Part shown: positions 15,645 to 25,139 of the stretch, one piece after another | Layout: each line of letters starts with the position of its first letter | Position numbering within the stretch: position 1 is the first letter of the stretch | NCBI GenBank assembly: GCA_964590225.1 | Contig: CAZPWS010000006.1 | Span: forward strand, 27,763-91,762 | DNA from: JAEUSG01 sp964590225 | GTDB taxonomy: Bacteria; Fibrobacterota; OXYB2-FULL-49-7; JAEUSG01 | DNA length: 64,000 nucleotides | Direction of reading: 5' to 3' | Program-made: the position numbers and the translations under genes | The notes under the pieces: model-generated | Database searches by the model: none | The model's input: only the letters and a program-made list of their open reading frames with translations | What the model was told of the DNA's origin: nothing

Positions 15645-18600
15645 TTACACTTTCCTTCTGATTTGCGTTGACAGATAAAGCGATGGTATAAACAGCATTG
15701 TAAGTACTGTTGAAGCAGCAATACCGCCAACTACAGTTATGGCGAATGGAGCCTGAATACTGTTACTTTGGAAAGCCTGCGGCAAGGATGCCAGTACTAT
15801 TGCGAGATTCATCATTATTACGGCTTTGAATTTTACACTGCATGCCTCATGAACAGCCTTGTATGGATCCATACCTCCCTTAATTAGTTCCATCGCGTAT
15901 TCAATTATCAAAATTGCATTATTTACAACAACGCCGATGAGCATAACCATAGACATCATTGAAATCATCGAAAGGTTTTTCCCAGATAAAAAGAGGGCTA
16001 AAACAACCCCAATTAGTCCAAGCGGAATTGTTATCATAATGTAAATAGGCATTTTAAGCGACTCCAGAATCGCGGCAAGGGCCATGTATGTTAACAGGAT
16101 TGCAAGAACCATTGCCTGAATCAGACTCCCAAAGGTTTCCTTCATCATTTCCTGCTGACCACCAAACGAAATTTTATATCCGGTCTTTAATGGGATTGTT
16201 GAAGTAAGCTTTTGTAGTTCTCCCGCCTTTGTTCCTACTGCGCCTTCGGAAACATTAGCCATGACAGTTACAAGCCGCTGTCTATTTTTCCTGTTTATGT
16301 TGGCTGCGCCGCCTTCGTATCGAACCTCACATAAAGCTTTCAGGGGAACCATACCCTTTTGGGTCGGTATGGGAATGTTTTCTATCGCATCAATGCTGTT
16401 TCTGTCATGCTCCAGAAGCTGAATCCTTACTCTGAATTCGTCATTATTCTCGCGATAGACAATATCTTCGTTACCGGAAAGAGCATAGCGAACACTTAGG
16501 CCAAGCATGGCAACTGATACACCATATTCATCAAGTCGTATTCTATCTGGTATAAACTTTACTTCGGGCTTTGCCAACTTCCATGAGCTTGTTATGTCAA
16601 CAAGCCCCGGCACAATGGCAGCGAGTGTAAATATCGTATCCTGTAAACGGAGAATTTCTGCCATGTCGTCTCCGGTTATTTCGCAGGAAATATCGCTCTG
16701 CGACAGACCACCACCCATGGCCGCAGCCTCTTTTATAGTAATAACAGCATCGGGAATATCTGATAAGAGAGGTCTTAGAGATTCCAAAACCTCTTTTGTT
16801 GATCTATTCCTGTCCTTAATGTCTTTTAAGCGGATTACGAACGAAGCATAGTTAACGCCCTGAGCTTGTCCGGAGCCTCCCAGTGTTGAGTAAAGTGTTT
16901 GTATTTCATTAACCGACTTCAGCCTCTCTTCAACCTTTAGTATTGTCCTGTCCGTTTCCATTAGCGATGTGCCTGATGGCATTTGCAAGTCTATATTAAT
17001 TGTGCCATAATCTCCTGCAGGAAAAAATTCAGCCCCAAGGCGCGAGCCGGCACCAACAAGAACCGTAACAAAAGTCAGAAAAACTATAAAAGCGGTCAGT
17101 TTCCTGTTTGTAAGACACCAGTCAAGTATGTTTACATATGTCGATTTTACTGATTCGAGTGCCGAATTGAAAAGAGAGGTGATAGCGAATAAGGGGCTTT
17201 GAGCAGTTGCGGAACTTTTACTTTTAAGTAGTCGTGCTGCAATAAGCGGCACAATTGTAAAAGAAAGGGTAAGAGAGGCTATTGTTGCAGAGACTATGGT
17301 CAGGCCGAGCTGTTTAAAGAATTGACCGGTAATGCCTTCCATATTTGCGATTGGCAGGAATACGGCAATGTTTGTCAACGAAGATGCAATTACAGCTATA
17401 GCAACTTCAGAAGCGCCAAGATTGGCTGCTTCGGAAGGAGAGTTGCCCATGTCGCGATGGCGGACAATGTTTTCAAGCACAATAATGGAATTTGTAACGA
17501 GCGTTCCAACAGAAATGGCAAGAGCCATAAGACTCATGATGTTTAAAGAAAAGCCCAAGGCATTCATGCCTATAAAGGTTATTATTACGGAAGCCGGTAT
17601 TGTAACAGCCGCAATAAGCGTTACTCTCCAGTCTCCAAGAAAGAAAAGAAGCATAACAGAGGTGAGAACTATTCCCACAATTACATTAAAGTACATATCA
17701 TTAACAGAATTGCGGATCATGGTAGATCTGTCAACAGCCACCTCTATGGTAACGCCCTCTGGCATCATTTCCCTTATTTCATCAAGCGTGGCAAGAATGT
17801 TGTCGGCAACCCGTACTGTGTTGGCGTCCGGCCTTTTTTGAATAGAAAGCCCAACGCTATTATTACCTTGGAAATAGGCCTTCTGACGAATTTCTTTGTA
17901 GGTATCCTCAATTTCTGCGATATCCTTTAGCGGAACAAATACTACAGATGGAGGGCCTTGCTTGTTAGAATTATCCACTACAGGAATTCTGATATTCGCA
18001 ATTTCGTCAATGGCAGAGAACTCTCCTTGCACGCGAATGGTTTGCTCTTTAATATTACCCGACAAGTGGCCGCCAGGAATGTTGGCACTTTGCGCACCCA
18101 CCATTGAAACTACCTGCATAAATGAAATGCCCATAGCCTCAATTTTACTCTTGTGGAGATTAATCTGTATTTCTCGCTCAAGTCCACCAGTAATGTCAAT
18201 AGATGCTACCCCGCTTATTCTTACAAGCCGCTCCTTCACCTTTTTGTCGGCAAGGTAGCGTAACACATCCGCGCCTTTATTTCCGGTTACTGCAAGACTA
18301 ATGATAGGTTGGGAGTTAATATTGAACTTTGAGACAACAGGTTTTTTAAGGTCTTTGGGCAGCTTATATAAAATTGCGTCAATCTTGTCCTTAACATCAA
18401 TAGAGGCAATATCGGGATCCACTCCAAGATTAAATTCAAGAATTGCGAAGCCAACACCTTCCGAGCAGAAGCCGGTAATGTTTTTTATTCCGGATACAGT
18501 TGTCATCTGCTCTTCAATTGGCTTAAGTACGGACGATTCCAGCTCTTCAGGTCCCGCCCCTATGTAAATGGTTTGTACGGTAACAAAAGGGAATTCAACA

Positions 18601-18716
18601 TCTGGAGTAAAATCTACTGGCAGATTAATGAAGCCAATAATTCCAAAAACCACAAGCGCAAGAACTACCATAACAACAGCGGTAGGTTTCCGGATACTTA
18701 AGGATATTAAAGACAT
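15645..18716 (-). CDS. RND-family efflux transporter (AcrB-like) with non-canonical transmembrane relay
   Basis: 1023 aa, typical of HAE-RND inner-membrane pumps that extrude drugs or lipophilic compounds through a TolC channel. The N-terminus 'IRKPTAVVMVVLALVVFG', pore segment 'GAQSANIPGGHLSG', and duplicated 12-TM plan are standard. In TM4 the motif reads 'ISVGTLVTNSIIVLENI', so the Asp-Asp pair that relays protons in AcrB (Asp407/408) is Thr408-Asn409 here. The TM10 Lys region reads 'GVVVNNAILIIEYA', again without Lys. The pump may use another ion, other residues, or be driven differently. It is the last gene of tetR-tolC-MFP-RND, starting 15 nt after the MFP stop. Confidence 0.92.
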   Translation of the reverse strand: MSLISLSIRKPTAVVMVVLALVVFGIIGFINLPVDFTPDVEFPFVTVQTIYIGAGPEELESSVLKPIEEQMTTVSGIKNITGFCSEGVGFAILEFNLGVDPDIASIDVKDKIDAILYKLPKDLKKPVVSKFNINSQPIISLAVTGNKGADVLRYLADKKVKERLVRISGVASIDITGGLEREIQINLHKSKIEAMGISFMQVVSMVGAQSANIPGGHLSGNIKEQTIRVQGEFSAIDEIANIRIPVVDNSNKQGPPSVVFVPLKDIAEIEDTYKEIRQKAYFQGNNSVGLSIQKRPDANTVRVADNILATLDEIREMMPEGVTIEVAVDRSTMIRNSVNDMYFNVIVGIVLTSVMLLFFLGDWRVTLIAAVTIPASVIITFIGMNALGFSLNIMSLMALAISVGTLVTNSIIVLENIVRHRDMGNSPSEAANLGASEVAIAVIASSLTNIAVFLPIANMEGITGQFFKQLGLTIVSATIASLTLSFTIVPLIAARLLKSKSSATAQSPLFAITSLFNSALESVKSTYVNILDWCLTNRKLTAFIVFLTFVTVLVGAGSRLGAEFFPAGDYGTINIDLQMPSGTSLMETDRTILKVEERLKSVNEIQTLYSTLGGSGQAQGVNYASFVIRLKDIKDRNRSTKEVLESLRPLLSDIPDAVITIKEAAAMGGGLSQSDISCEITGDDMAEILRLQDTIFTLAAIVPGLVDITSSWKLAKPEVKFIPDRIRLDEYGVSVAMLGLSVRYALSGNEDIVYRENNDEFRVRIQLLEHDRNSIDAIENIPIPTQKGMVPLKALCEVRYEGGAANINRKNRQRLVTVMANVSEGAVGTKAGELQKLTSTIPLKTGYKISFGGQQEMMKETFGSLIQAMVLAILLTYMALAAILESLKMPIYIMITIPLGLIGVVLALFLSGKNLSMISMMSMVMLIGVVVNNAILIIEYAMELIKGGMDPYKAVHEACSVKFKAVIMMNLAIVLASLPQAFQSNSIQAPFAITVVGGIAASTVLTMLFIPSLYLSTQIRRKV

Positions 18717-18731
18717 CGGTTGGTTCCTTGT

Positions 18732-19766
18732 TTATTTAACAATATTCACTTTTATTCCGTCGGACAATGCCGAAGAACCGGATAGAACAACTAACTCGCC
18801 TCCCTTTAGCCCTTCGGTAATCTCATAATGGTCTCCGCCGCGGATTCCAGTCTTTATATTGATCTTTTTTGACTTTCCGTTATCTATTATAAAAACGAAT
18901 TCGTTCTTACCATCTTTTATAACTGTCTCCATCGGCAACACTACTGCGGAACCCCTGCTCGCGACTACTGTCTTTATTGAAACAAACGCGCCCGGTTTCA
19001 TACGCAATGAGCGGTTATTAAACTCAGCGTCAACGGCAAAAGCTCTGTTACCAGGTGCCCCTGCAATGGCAACCTCTGAAATATGCCCTTTAAGCGAATC
19101 TGCCCCCGAGTACAAGATAGCTGTTTGTCCTTTTTTGTATTTGGCTATTGCTGTCTCATTTACGAGCAGGCGTACACGAATTGCGCTGATATCCGCAATG
19201 TCAATAAGAGGATTACCTCTATCGGCATTTCTATAAAGTGGCCGGTAAACCTGTGTAATAACGCCATCAAACGGGGCAGTGATTATTTCAGCCTTTTTAG
19301 CTGCCTTAAATGAAGTCAATGCTGCCGCATAAGCAGCTTTAACCTGCTCCAGTATTTCCTGTGATACCCCACCCTCTTTGTATAGCACCTCCGTCCGTTC
19401 CAGAGTCTTTCGAATGTTTTCGTAATTTGATCCGGCTATCTCAAGCGAAGAAGGAATATCGGGATCAATTCTTAGCAGGGCCTGTCCACTTTTTACAACA
19501 TCATTTGCATTAACAAACAGCGATTCGATTATTCCCGGCACATTACAAACAAGTGTTGCCTGCTTTATTCCCTCTATTGTACCTCCGGCTGTTTCAAACG
19601 ATTGTATCTCGCTTCGGACAGCTTCTATTACAGTGACGGGAACACCGATTCTTCTTTGAATATCAGAAATGCTCTCACTTTTTTTAGTTTTATCTTTCTT
19701 GGAGCAATTGGTTAGAATTGCCAATAAGAGCACAGCGGTAACAATTTTTAGCATTGTGTTTTTCAT
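18732..19766 (-). CDS. RND periplasmic adaptor (membrane fusion lipoprotein)
   Basis: About 344 aa. It joins the RND pump to TolC. A lipoprotein-like signal (AILTNC, with Asn at -1) is followed by the lipoyl half-motif 'ATLVCNVPGIIESLFVNANDVVKSGQALLRID', an alpha-hairpin (about 95-140), the second half 'AEIITAPFDGVITQVYRP', and beta-barrel and membrane-proximal domains ending 'GLKGGELVVLSGSSALSDG'. ATG 19766 is preferred because GGAG lies 9 nt upstream and it gives a clean signal; ATG 19787 is in frame with no SD. Confidence 0.9.
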   Translation of the reverse strand: MKNTMLKIVTAVLLLAILTNCSKKDKTKKSESISDIQRRIGVPVTVIEAVRSEIQSFETAGGTIEGIKQATLVCNVPGIIESLFVNANDVVKSGQALLRIDPDIPSSLEIAGSNYENIRKTLERTEVLYKEGGVSQEILEQVKAAYAAALTSFKAAKKAEIITAPFDGVITQVYRPLYRNADRGNPLIDIADISAIRVRLLVNETAIAKYKKGQTAILYSGADSLKGHISEVAIAGAPGNRAFAVDAEFNNRSLRMKPGAFVSIKTVVASRGSAVVLPMETVIKDGKNEFVFIIDNGKSKKINIKTGIRGGDHYEITEGLKGGELVVLSGSSALSDGIKVNIVK

Positions 19767-19790
19767 TTTTATTTTCTCCGAAGCCATTTA

Positions 19791-21170
19791 TTAATATTCA
19801 CCAACAAGAAGTTTTACATCATTTACGCTTGTATAGTAGGAGGCAAGGGCAGCATTATAAGCAATTTTAGCGTTCTTAAGATCAATTTCCGACTTTTGCA
19901 CATCGGTAAGAATTGCTGCGCCAAGGTCATATGATTTTTGCCGTATTGCCAAAATTTTTTCTGCCATTTTAACAAGTGAGGATGTTGATTCAATTTTCCC
20001 CTTATTTACAGCCATAGTTTCATAAGCGGCACGCAATGCGATTTCCAGTCCTTCGCGGGTAAGCTTGCTTGCATATTCAAAATTCTGCATATCAGATTTT
20101 GCCTGTTTAATTTTTTCCGTAATTCCAAATCCGGAAAAGATATTTATATTCATGACAAGCGCAATTTTTCTGTCGTCGTACCATGTAAGTCCTTCATCAA
20201 AATTGAATTGAGATAGTTTTCCAATAGAGGCTTGCGCTGCAATCAAGGGATAATGGTCTGATTTTGCCAATTTAACAATTTGCTCCTGTACCTTTCTTCC
20301 TGACGCAAGCTGCTGGAGAACACTGTTTTTTTCTTTAAATTTAGCAAGCGCATCTTCGTAAGAGAGATTATAGGTAGTTACAGGAAAATCCCCCTTTATT
20401 TCAAATGATTCATAGTTCTCCAGAATACCTCCCTTTGCAATTAGAGAGAGATAAAGCACTTTTTTTGCCGTTTCTGCCTCTTTTAGCGCAATGCGTGCCT
20501 GTTGGAGACTCATAAGCGCGGCAATTGTGTCTATTTCATTCGTTTTACCGATAGAAAAGCGTAATTTGGCCAGCCTAAAAATTTCTTCATTTAGTTTGAC
20601 ACTTGAATCCATAATTTCGGTATTCTTTTTTATAAGCAAAGCATTATAAAATGATTTGGTTATTGATGCTTTTGTGGTGTCTTTAACAAACTCAAGCTTA
20701 TGCTGCAGGCTCTCCTTATACTCCTTTGCCATTCGCAAGCCTATACCAACCTTACCTTGTGCGAATATTGGCTGTTTAAGTGTTAGTGAAATTACGGCTG
20801 TGTTATCCTTTGTCATATTAGAAAAGCTGCCAAAGGCCTGATCTAAAATTCCACCGAGGGCATACGCACCACGGTTAGTGGCGGTATCAATGCCCATGCC
20901 TGCAAGAAGTGAAGGAAATGAAGGCATGTCACCACTCGATGCGAGTGGATTATATTGAGCAAAGGCATGTTGATAGGTTGTGGAAAAATCCAGCGATGGA
21001 AGCGCCGATCCCCAGTACTGCGATTCCTGTGAGGCAACTTTTTTCTGTTCCTCTTCAACCGACTTAATGGCTTTTGAGTTTTCGAGGGCTGAACGAATTA
21101 GGTCGTCAACGGAGTAATCTTTGGCGTGAACAAGAATTGACATTATCGATAAAATTATAAATACTTTCAT
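19791..21170 (-). CDS. tolC: TolC-family outer-membrane efflux channel
   Basis: 459 aa. A signal peptide (MKVFIILSIMSILVHA) is followed by two OEP repeats with long coiled-coil helices, for example 'LKEAETAKKVLYLSLIAKGG' and 'AKIAYNAALASYYTSVNDVKLLVGEY', the classical TolC C-terminus. It forms the trimeric exit duct for the RND pump. The ATG overlaps the tetR stop (ATGA). Compared with E. coli TolC (493 aa) it is slightly short. The gene symbol is used in the family sense. Confidence 0.88.
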   Translation of the reverse strand: MKVFIILSIMSILVHAKDYSVDDLIRSALENSKAIKSVEEEQKKVASQESQYWGSALPSLDFSTTYQHAFAQYNPLASSGDMPSFPSLLAGMGIDTATNRGAYALGGILDQAFGSFSNMTKDNTAVISLTLKQPIFAQGKVGIGLRMAKEYKESLQHKLEFVKDTTKASITKSFYNALLIKKNTEIMDSSVKLNEEIFRLAKLRFSIGKTNEIDTIAALMSLQQARIALKEAETAKKVLYLSLIAKGGILENYESFEIKGDFPVTTYNLSYEDALAKFKEKNSVLQQLASGRKVQEQIVKLAKSDHYPLIAAQASIGKLSQFNFDEGLTWYDDRKIALVMNINIFSGFGITEKIKQAKSDMQNFEYASKLTREGLEIALRAAYETMAVNKGKIESTSSLVKMAEKILAIRQKSYDLGAAILTDVQKSEIDLKNAKIAYNAALASYYTSVNDVKLLVGEY

Positions 21171-21820
21171 GCGGAAAACCCTTTCGTGATGAACTTCATC
21201 ATGGAGTCAACCTCTTTTTCGATGTCTCCCATTTTTCCGGCAAGCCTCCATTCGAAAACGGTACCTCTTATTAATGCGCCTATAAAAAGCGAGTACTTAC
21301 CGGCATGGATGGCTTTTGAGATTTCACCGCGTTTTTGTCCTTCTGCAAAAAGTTTTTCCATGAGTAAAGCTGTTCTTTTTCCTGTATCATGAAACAGTGA
21401 CATGAGCGCTTTGCGTTGGTTACTGTTTTTTGTTGACATATCGCAAAATCCCACCATTGCCTGAAAATTTGAAACTGTAAGTAAAAAGGCAAAGTGCTTG
21501 CCAAGTGCAGTAAAGATCTTTGTAATCATCTCTCTGAGGCGTGTTTTAGCAGAGCCGGAAGTTTCCGCAATTGCCTGAAGAATTTCAAGAATTTTCTCGT
21601 GCTCTCTTATCGCAAGGTGGAGAAAAATTGATTCCTTATCCTCGTAATAATTGTACAGCGAAGCTTTGGAAAAACCTGCGACTACTGCAATTTCTTCAAG
21701 TTTTGTTTCGTGAAACCCTTTTTCGGAAAAAAGTTGGATAGCCGCATCAAGTATCAGCGACCGCTTGGTGTCGCGAATAAAATCTTCCCGTATTTCTTTT
21801 TGGTTAATATCCTGACTCAT
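21167..21820 (-). CDS. TetR-family transcriptional regulator of the efflux operon
   Basis: 217 aa. The N-terminal helix-turn-helix is 'ILDAAIQLFSEKGFHETKLEEIAVVAGFSKASLYNYYEDKESIFLHL' in outline (about 24-70), followed by a helical ligand-binding domain. It is the first gene of the tetR-tolC-MFP-RND operon, coupled to tolC by a 4-nt overlap, so autoregulation and induction by pump substrates is the natural expectation. A candidate operator lies at 21886-21900. Confidence 0.92.
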   Translation of the reverse strand: MSQDINQKEIREDFIRDTKRSLILDAAIQLFSEKGFHETKLEEIAVVAGFSKASLYNYYEDKESIFLHLAIREHEKILEILQAIAETSGSAKTRLREMITKIFTALGKHFAFLLTVSNFQAMVGFCDMSTKNSNQRKALMSLFHDTGKRTALLMEKLFAEGQKRGEISKAIHAGKYSLFIGALIRGTVFEWRLAGKMGDIEKEVDSMMKFITKGFSA

Positions 21821-21885
21821 AAGTCACTTTTATTTACTCCGAATCAAATGTACTAATTTTTATGGGGAAAAGCAATACGAAAATT

Positions 21886-21900
21886 TATAACACTGTTAAA
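21886..21900. promoter_or_regulatory. candidate TetR operator palindrome
   Basis: TAACA-C-TGTTA (21888-21898) is a perfect 5-bp-arm palindrome with one further pair at the ends, in the 184-nt divergent spacer between tetR and the beta-helix lipoprotein gene. Size and location suit a TetR-type operator, but such short palindromes also arise by chance. Confidence 0.3.
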
Positions 21901-22004
21901 TCCAAAAAACATCCAGTGCAGGCCATAAGACTTCTGTATAACCTCTGCAAAAAAGTATCTTCTCGCAGGATTTTAAATCGCCCCCAATTTTTAAAGGAGG
22001 AATC

Positions 22005-23240
22005 ATGAAAAAAGTGGCATTGCTGTTTATCTTTACAACATTGCTGTTTCTGACTAATTGCGAAAATCTTCTTATTGAGGAAGATGGTGGTGTAATTAAA
22101 AAGAGTGGCACTATCACAGAGGCTGAAATCTGGTCCAACACAAATGCAATATATGAAGCTTCTGCAGTCCATATAAACTCAACGGTAATTTGGGGCGAAG
22201 GAATAACCGTATTGGTAAAAGACAGAGTAGATATAAATTCTAACGGTAGCCTTATTATCCAGCAGGGAGTTACTGTGAAATTTGACGAGGATGCATACCT
22301 TGAAGTAGGCAACAATAGTTCCGGCACCCTGATTGCCGAAGGTACCTCTACCAGCAAGATCCGCTTCACTGCCAATAACAGTGGCCGATATTGGGGCTAT
22401 GGCTATAGCAACGATGACTACTCAGGCGGTCTCTGGTTCAGTGACGGGACCACATTCAATTCAAAACTACGCCACTGTATTATTGAGTACGCAAAATGTG
22501 GTATTTATGCCACTAATTGCTACTTTGCTATTGATTCCTGTATAATTACAAATAACCGCTATCTTGGAATAAACTTTACAGAAGGGTCTTATCCTGATAC
22601 AGCAACAAGAAAATTTGCAGGAAATATTATTACAGCGAACGGTCGGTATCCCCTGCGAATGGCCCCAGTTATGGCTGGTAATATTTGTGATGGAAACATC
22701 CTGACCGGAAACGGTTCAGGGTATGATGCCATAGACATCAAACATACCGGGTCGATTGAATCAAATAGCTCTGTTGTTTGGCGCAACCATGGAATTCCCT
22801 ATATAGTGAATTACAATTTTGACATAAATGAGAATGGAATACTTACCATTATGCCAGGTGTGACAGTCAGGTTCAATACTGGTGCGTATATTGATGTTGG
22901 TAGCGGCGGCACCAGTGGCACCCTTATTGCAAATGGCACTCCAGTCGATTCAATAGTATTTACACACAATAATGTGGGAGCATACTGGGGTTATGGCAAC
23001 GCAAATTCATCTTATAGCGGTGGAATATGGTGTAGTGCCGGCACAACCATGAACACATCAATTACATACGCAATAATTGAGTATGCCAGATCCGGTATTT
23101 ATCTGGATGCAAATATTACCGTTACCAATTGCAGACTGGCTAACAACCAGAACTACGGCATTGTATATGAAGATGCCGCATACATACAAACAGGAAACAC
23201 ATTCGCAAACAATGGGATAGGGCAGTCAGTTGTCAGATAA
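22005..23240 (+). CDS. lipoprotein with duplicated parallel beta-helix domain
   Basis: 411 aa. The signal ends in LFLTNC (Asn at -1). The rest is two copies of a roughly 130-residue unit, about residues 58-190 and 255-385. 'GVTVKFDEDAYLEVG' parallels 'GVTVRFNTGAYIDVG', 'YWGYGYSNDDYSGGLW' parallels 'YWGYGNANSSYSGGIW', and 'CIIEYAKCGIY' parallels 'AIIEYARSGIY'. This is the right-handed parallel beta-helix (PbH1) pattern of surface polysaccharide-binding or -cleaving proteins; no catalytic motif is visible. SD AAAGGAGG is strong. It is divergent from the efflux operon and probably a single-gene unit. Confidence 0.8.
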   Translation: MKKVALLFIFTTLLFLTNCENLLIEEDGGVIKKSGTITEAEIWSNTNAIYEASAVHINSTVIWGEGITVLVKDRVDINSNGSLIIQQGVTVKFDEDAYLEVGNNSSGTLIAEGTSTSKIRFTANNSGRYWGYGYSNDDYSGGLWFSDGTTFNSKLRHCIIEYAKCGIYATNCYFAIDSCIITNNRYLGINFTEGSYPDTATRKFAGNIITANGRYPLRMAPVMAGNICDGNILTGNGSGYDAIDIKHTGSIESNSSVVWRNHGIPYIVNYNFDINENGILTIMPGVTVRFNTGAYIDVGSGGTSGTLIANGTPVDSIVFTHNNVGAYWGYGNANSSYSGGIWCSAGTTMNTSITYAIIEYARSGIYLDANITVTNCRLANNQNYGIVYEDAAYIQTGNTFANNGIGQSVVR

Positions 23241-23270
23241 AAACAAACTTTATTCCAATCAAGGAGTCAG

Positions 23271-25139
23271 ATGCGCAAGGAAACAATAAGGAACATCGCG
23301 ATAATCGCGCATGTTGACCACGGCAAAACAACGCTTGTTGATGCAATGCTTCGGCAGAGCGGCATTTTCAGTTCTCATCAGGAGGTAAAGGACAGGGTAA
23401 TGGATTCCATGGATCTCGAAAGAGAAAAAGGCATTACCATTATGGCAAAAAACACATCCGTATTTTATAAAGGGGTAAAAATTAATATTATCGATACCCC
23501 TGGACACGCTGATTTTGGAGGCGAAGTTGAGCGTGGTTTAAATCTTGTTGATGGTGTGCTGCTTCTTGTAGATGCGAGCGAGGGGCCTCTTCCCCAGACC
23601 CGTTTTGTTTTACGGAAAGCGATGGAGAAGAAGCTTTCCACAATGCTTGTAATAAACAAAATTGACAGACCAGATGCCCGTATAAAGGAGGTAATAAACG
23701 AGGTTTACGACCTTTTTATAGACCTTGATGCGACCGAGGAACAAATTGAATTCCCCATTCTCTATACAAACGCAAAAACAGGCGTAGCACACAAGGAGCT
23801 TGGGGATGCTTCCAACAATCTTGTTCCTTTATTCGATGAAATTGTAAAACATATTCCAGGTCCGGAATGTAACGACAACGAGTCAACACAGTTTCTCGTA
23901 ACAAATCTCGATTATGACTATTATGTTGGGCAGGTTGGTGTTGGCCGGCTTGTTAATGGCTCACTTAAAATGAACACCGACTACGCCCTTTCCGGCAAAG
24001 AAGGTGTAAAATTAGGTTGTCGATTTTCTGCACTTTACGGTTTTGATGGGCTCAAACGGAAGCAGGTTACTGCTGTGGAAGCAGGCGACATTGTGGCTGT
24101 TGCCGGAATTGAAGGAATGACAATTGGCGACACCATCTGTGATCAACTTAACCCCAAACCGTTGCCACGCATAAATATCGACGAGCCAACAGTCTCGATG
24201 TTCTTTTATGTTAATAATAGCCCTTTTTCCGGAAGGGACGGCAAGTTTCTTACTTCGCGACACATTCGCGACAGGCTTATGCGTGAACAGCTTGGCAATG
24301 TGTCACTTAAAATCAAGGATACCGACCGTGCCGACTGTTTTGAGGTATGCGGCAGAGGTGAACTTCAGCTCGCTGTTCTTGTCGAAACAATGAGGCGAGA
24401 AGGCTATGAACTTCAGGTTTCGCGGCCAACGGTTATTACCAAAACTGACGAAGAAGGAAAACTTCTCGAACCCGTCGAAGAGCTTTTTCTCGATGTACCT
24501 GAAGAGTTTGTAGGCATTATGACTGAAAAACTTTCCATAAGAAAAGGGCGGATGACCAATATTCAGAATAAAGGCTCCGGACGCGTACACTTAAACTTTG
24601 TAATTCCAACTCGGGGACTTATAGGTTTTCGAAGCCAATTTATGACTGATACCAAGGGCGCCGGCATAATGAATTCTCTTTTCAAAGGTCATGAACCCTG
24701 GTTTGGTACAATACAGCCTCGCCTTAGAGGAGTGTTGATTGCTGACCGACCTGGTCGTGTGACGCCTTATGCGAGTTTAGCTATGGAAGATCGGGGAATT
24801 CTGATTGTTGAACCTAATACAGAAGTGTATAATGGTATGGTTATCGGAGAAAGAAATAAGTCGGGCGATTTAGAGGTCAATATTACAAGGGAAAAAAAGC
24901 TGACAAACCATAGGGCTTCCGGTTCCGATCCAACAGTTACCCTTCGTCCTGCAAAGCTCCTATCCCTTGAGCAGGCCATAGAGATGATTTCGGACGATGA
25001 ACTTGTAGAGATTACTCCGAAAGTATTTAGAATCAGGAAAATGGAGCTCGATCCCAATAAAAGAGAGAAGGCACGCAAGACAAGAATGCTCGCAGCAAAG
25101 GAAGATGACAATGATTCTGATGAGGACGACGGTGAATAA
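23271..25139 (+). CDS. typA: translational GTPase TypA/BipA
   Basis: 622 aa (E. coli BipA 607). It is a ribosome-associated GTPase needed for 50S assembly and growth at low temperature or stress. G1 is '[14 protein letters not shown]', switch '[17 protein letters not shown]', G3 '[16 protein letters not shown]', and G4 'NKIDRPDAR'. The BipA-specific C-terminal region includes '[19 protein letters not shown]' and '[10 protein letters not shown]'-like segments. The acidic tail of about 15 residues is longer than usual. SD AAGGAG. Its end overlaps the start of galK. Confidence 0.95.
   Translation: MRKETIRNIAIIAHVDHGKTTLVDAMLRQSGIFSSHQEVKDRVMDSMDLEREKGITIMAKNTSVFYKGVKINIIDTPGHADFGGEVERGLNLVDGVLLLVDASEGPLPQTRFVLRKAMEKKLSTMLVINKIDRPDARIKEVINEVYDLFIDLDATEEQIEFPILYTNAKTGVAHKELGDASNNLVPLFDEIVKHIPGPECNDNESTQFLVTNLDYDYYVGQVGVGRLVNGSLKMNTDYALSGKEGVKLGCRFSALYGFDGLKRKQVTAVEAGDIVAVAGIEGMTIGDTICDQLNPKPLPRINIDEPTVSMFFYVNNSPFSGRDGKFLTSRHIRDRLMREQLGNVSLKIKDTDRADCFEVCGRGELQLAVLVETMRREGYELQVSRPTVITKTDEEGKLLEPVEELFLDVPEEFVGIMTEKLSIRKGRMTNIQNKGSGRVHLNFVIPTRGLIGFRSQFMTDTKGAGIMNSLFKGHEPWFGTIQPRLRGVLIADRPGRVTPYASLAMEDRGILIVEPNTEVYNGMVIGERNKSGDLEVNITREKKLTNHRASGSDPTVTLRPAKLLSLEQAIEMISDDELVEITPKVFRIRKMELDPNKREKARKTRMLAAKEDDNDSDEDDGE

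Noticed and set aside
16507..18258. Several open frames of 70-170 codons on the plus strand within the RND pump gene
   Set aside because: They are antisense shadows of a long, well-conserved membrane protein gene and have no consistent start signals.
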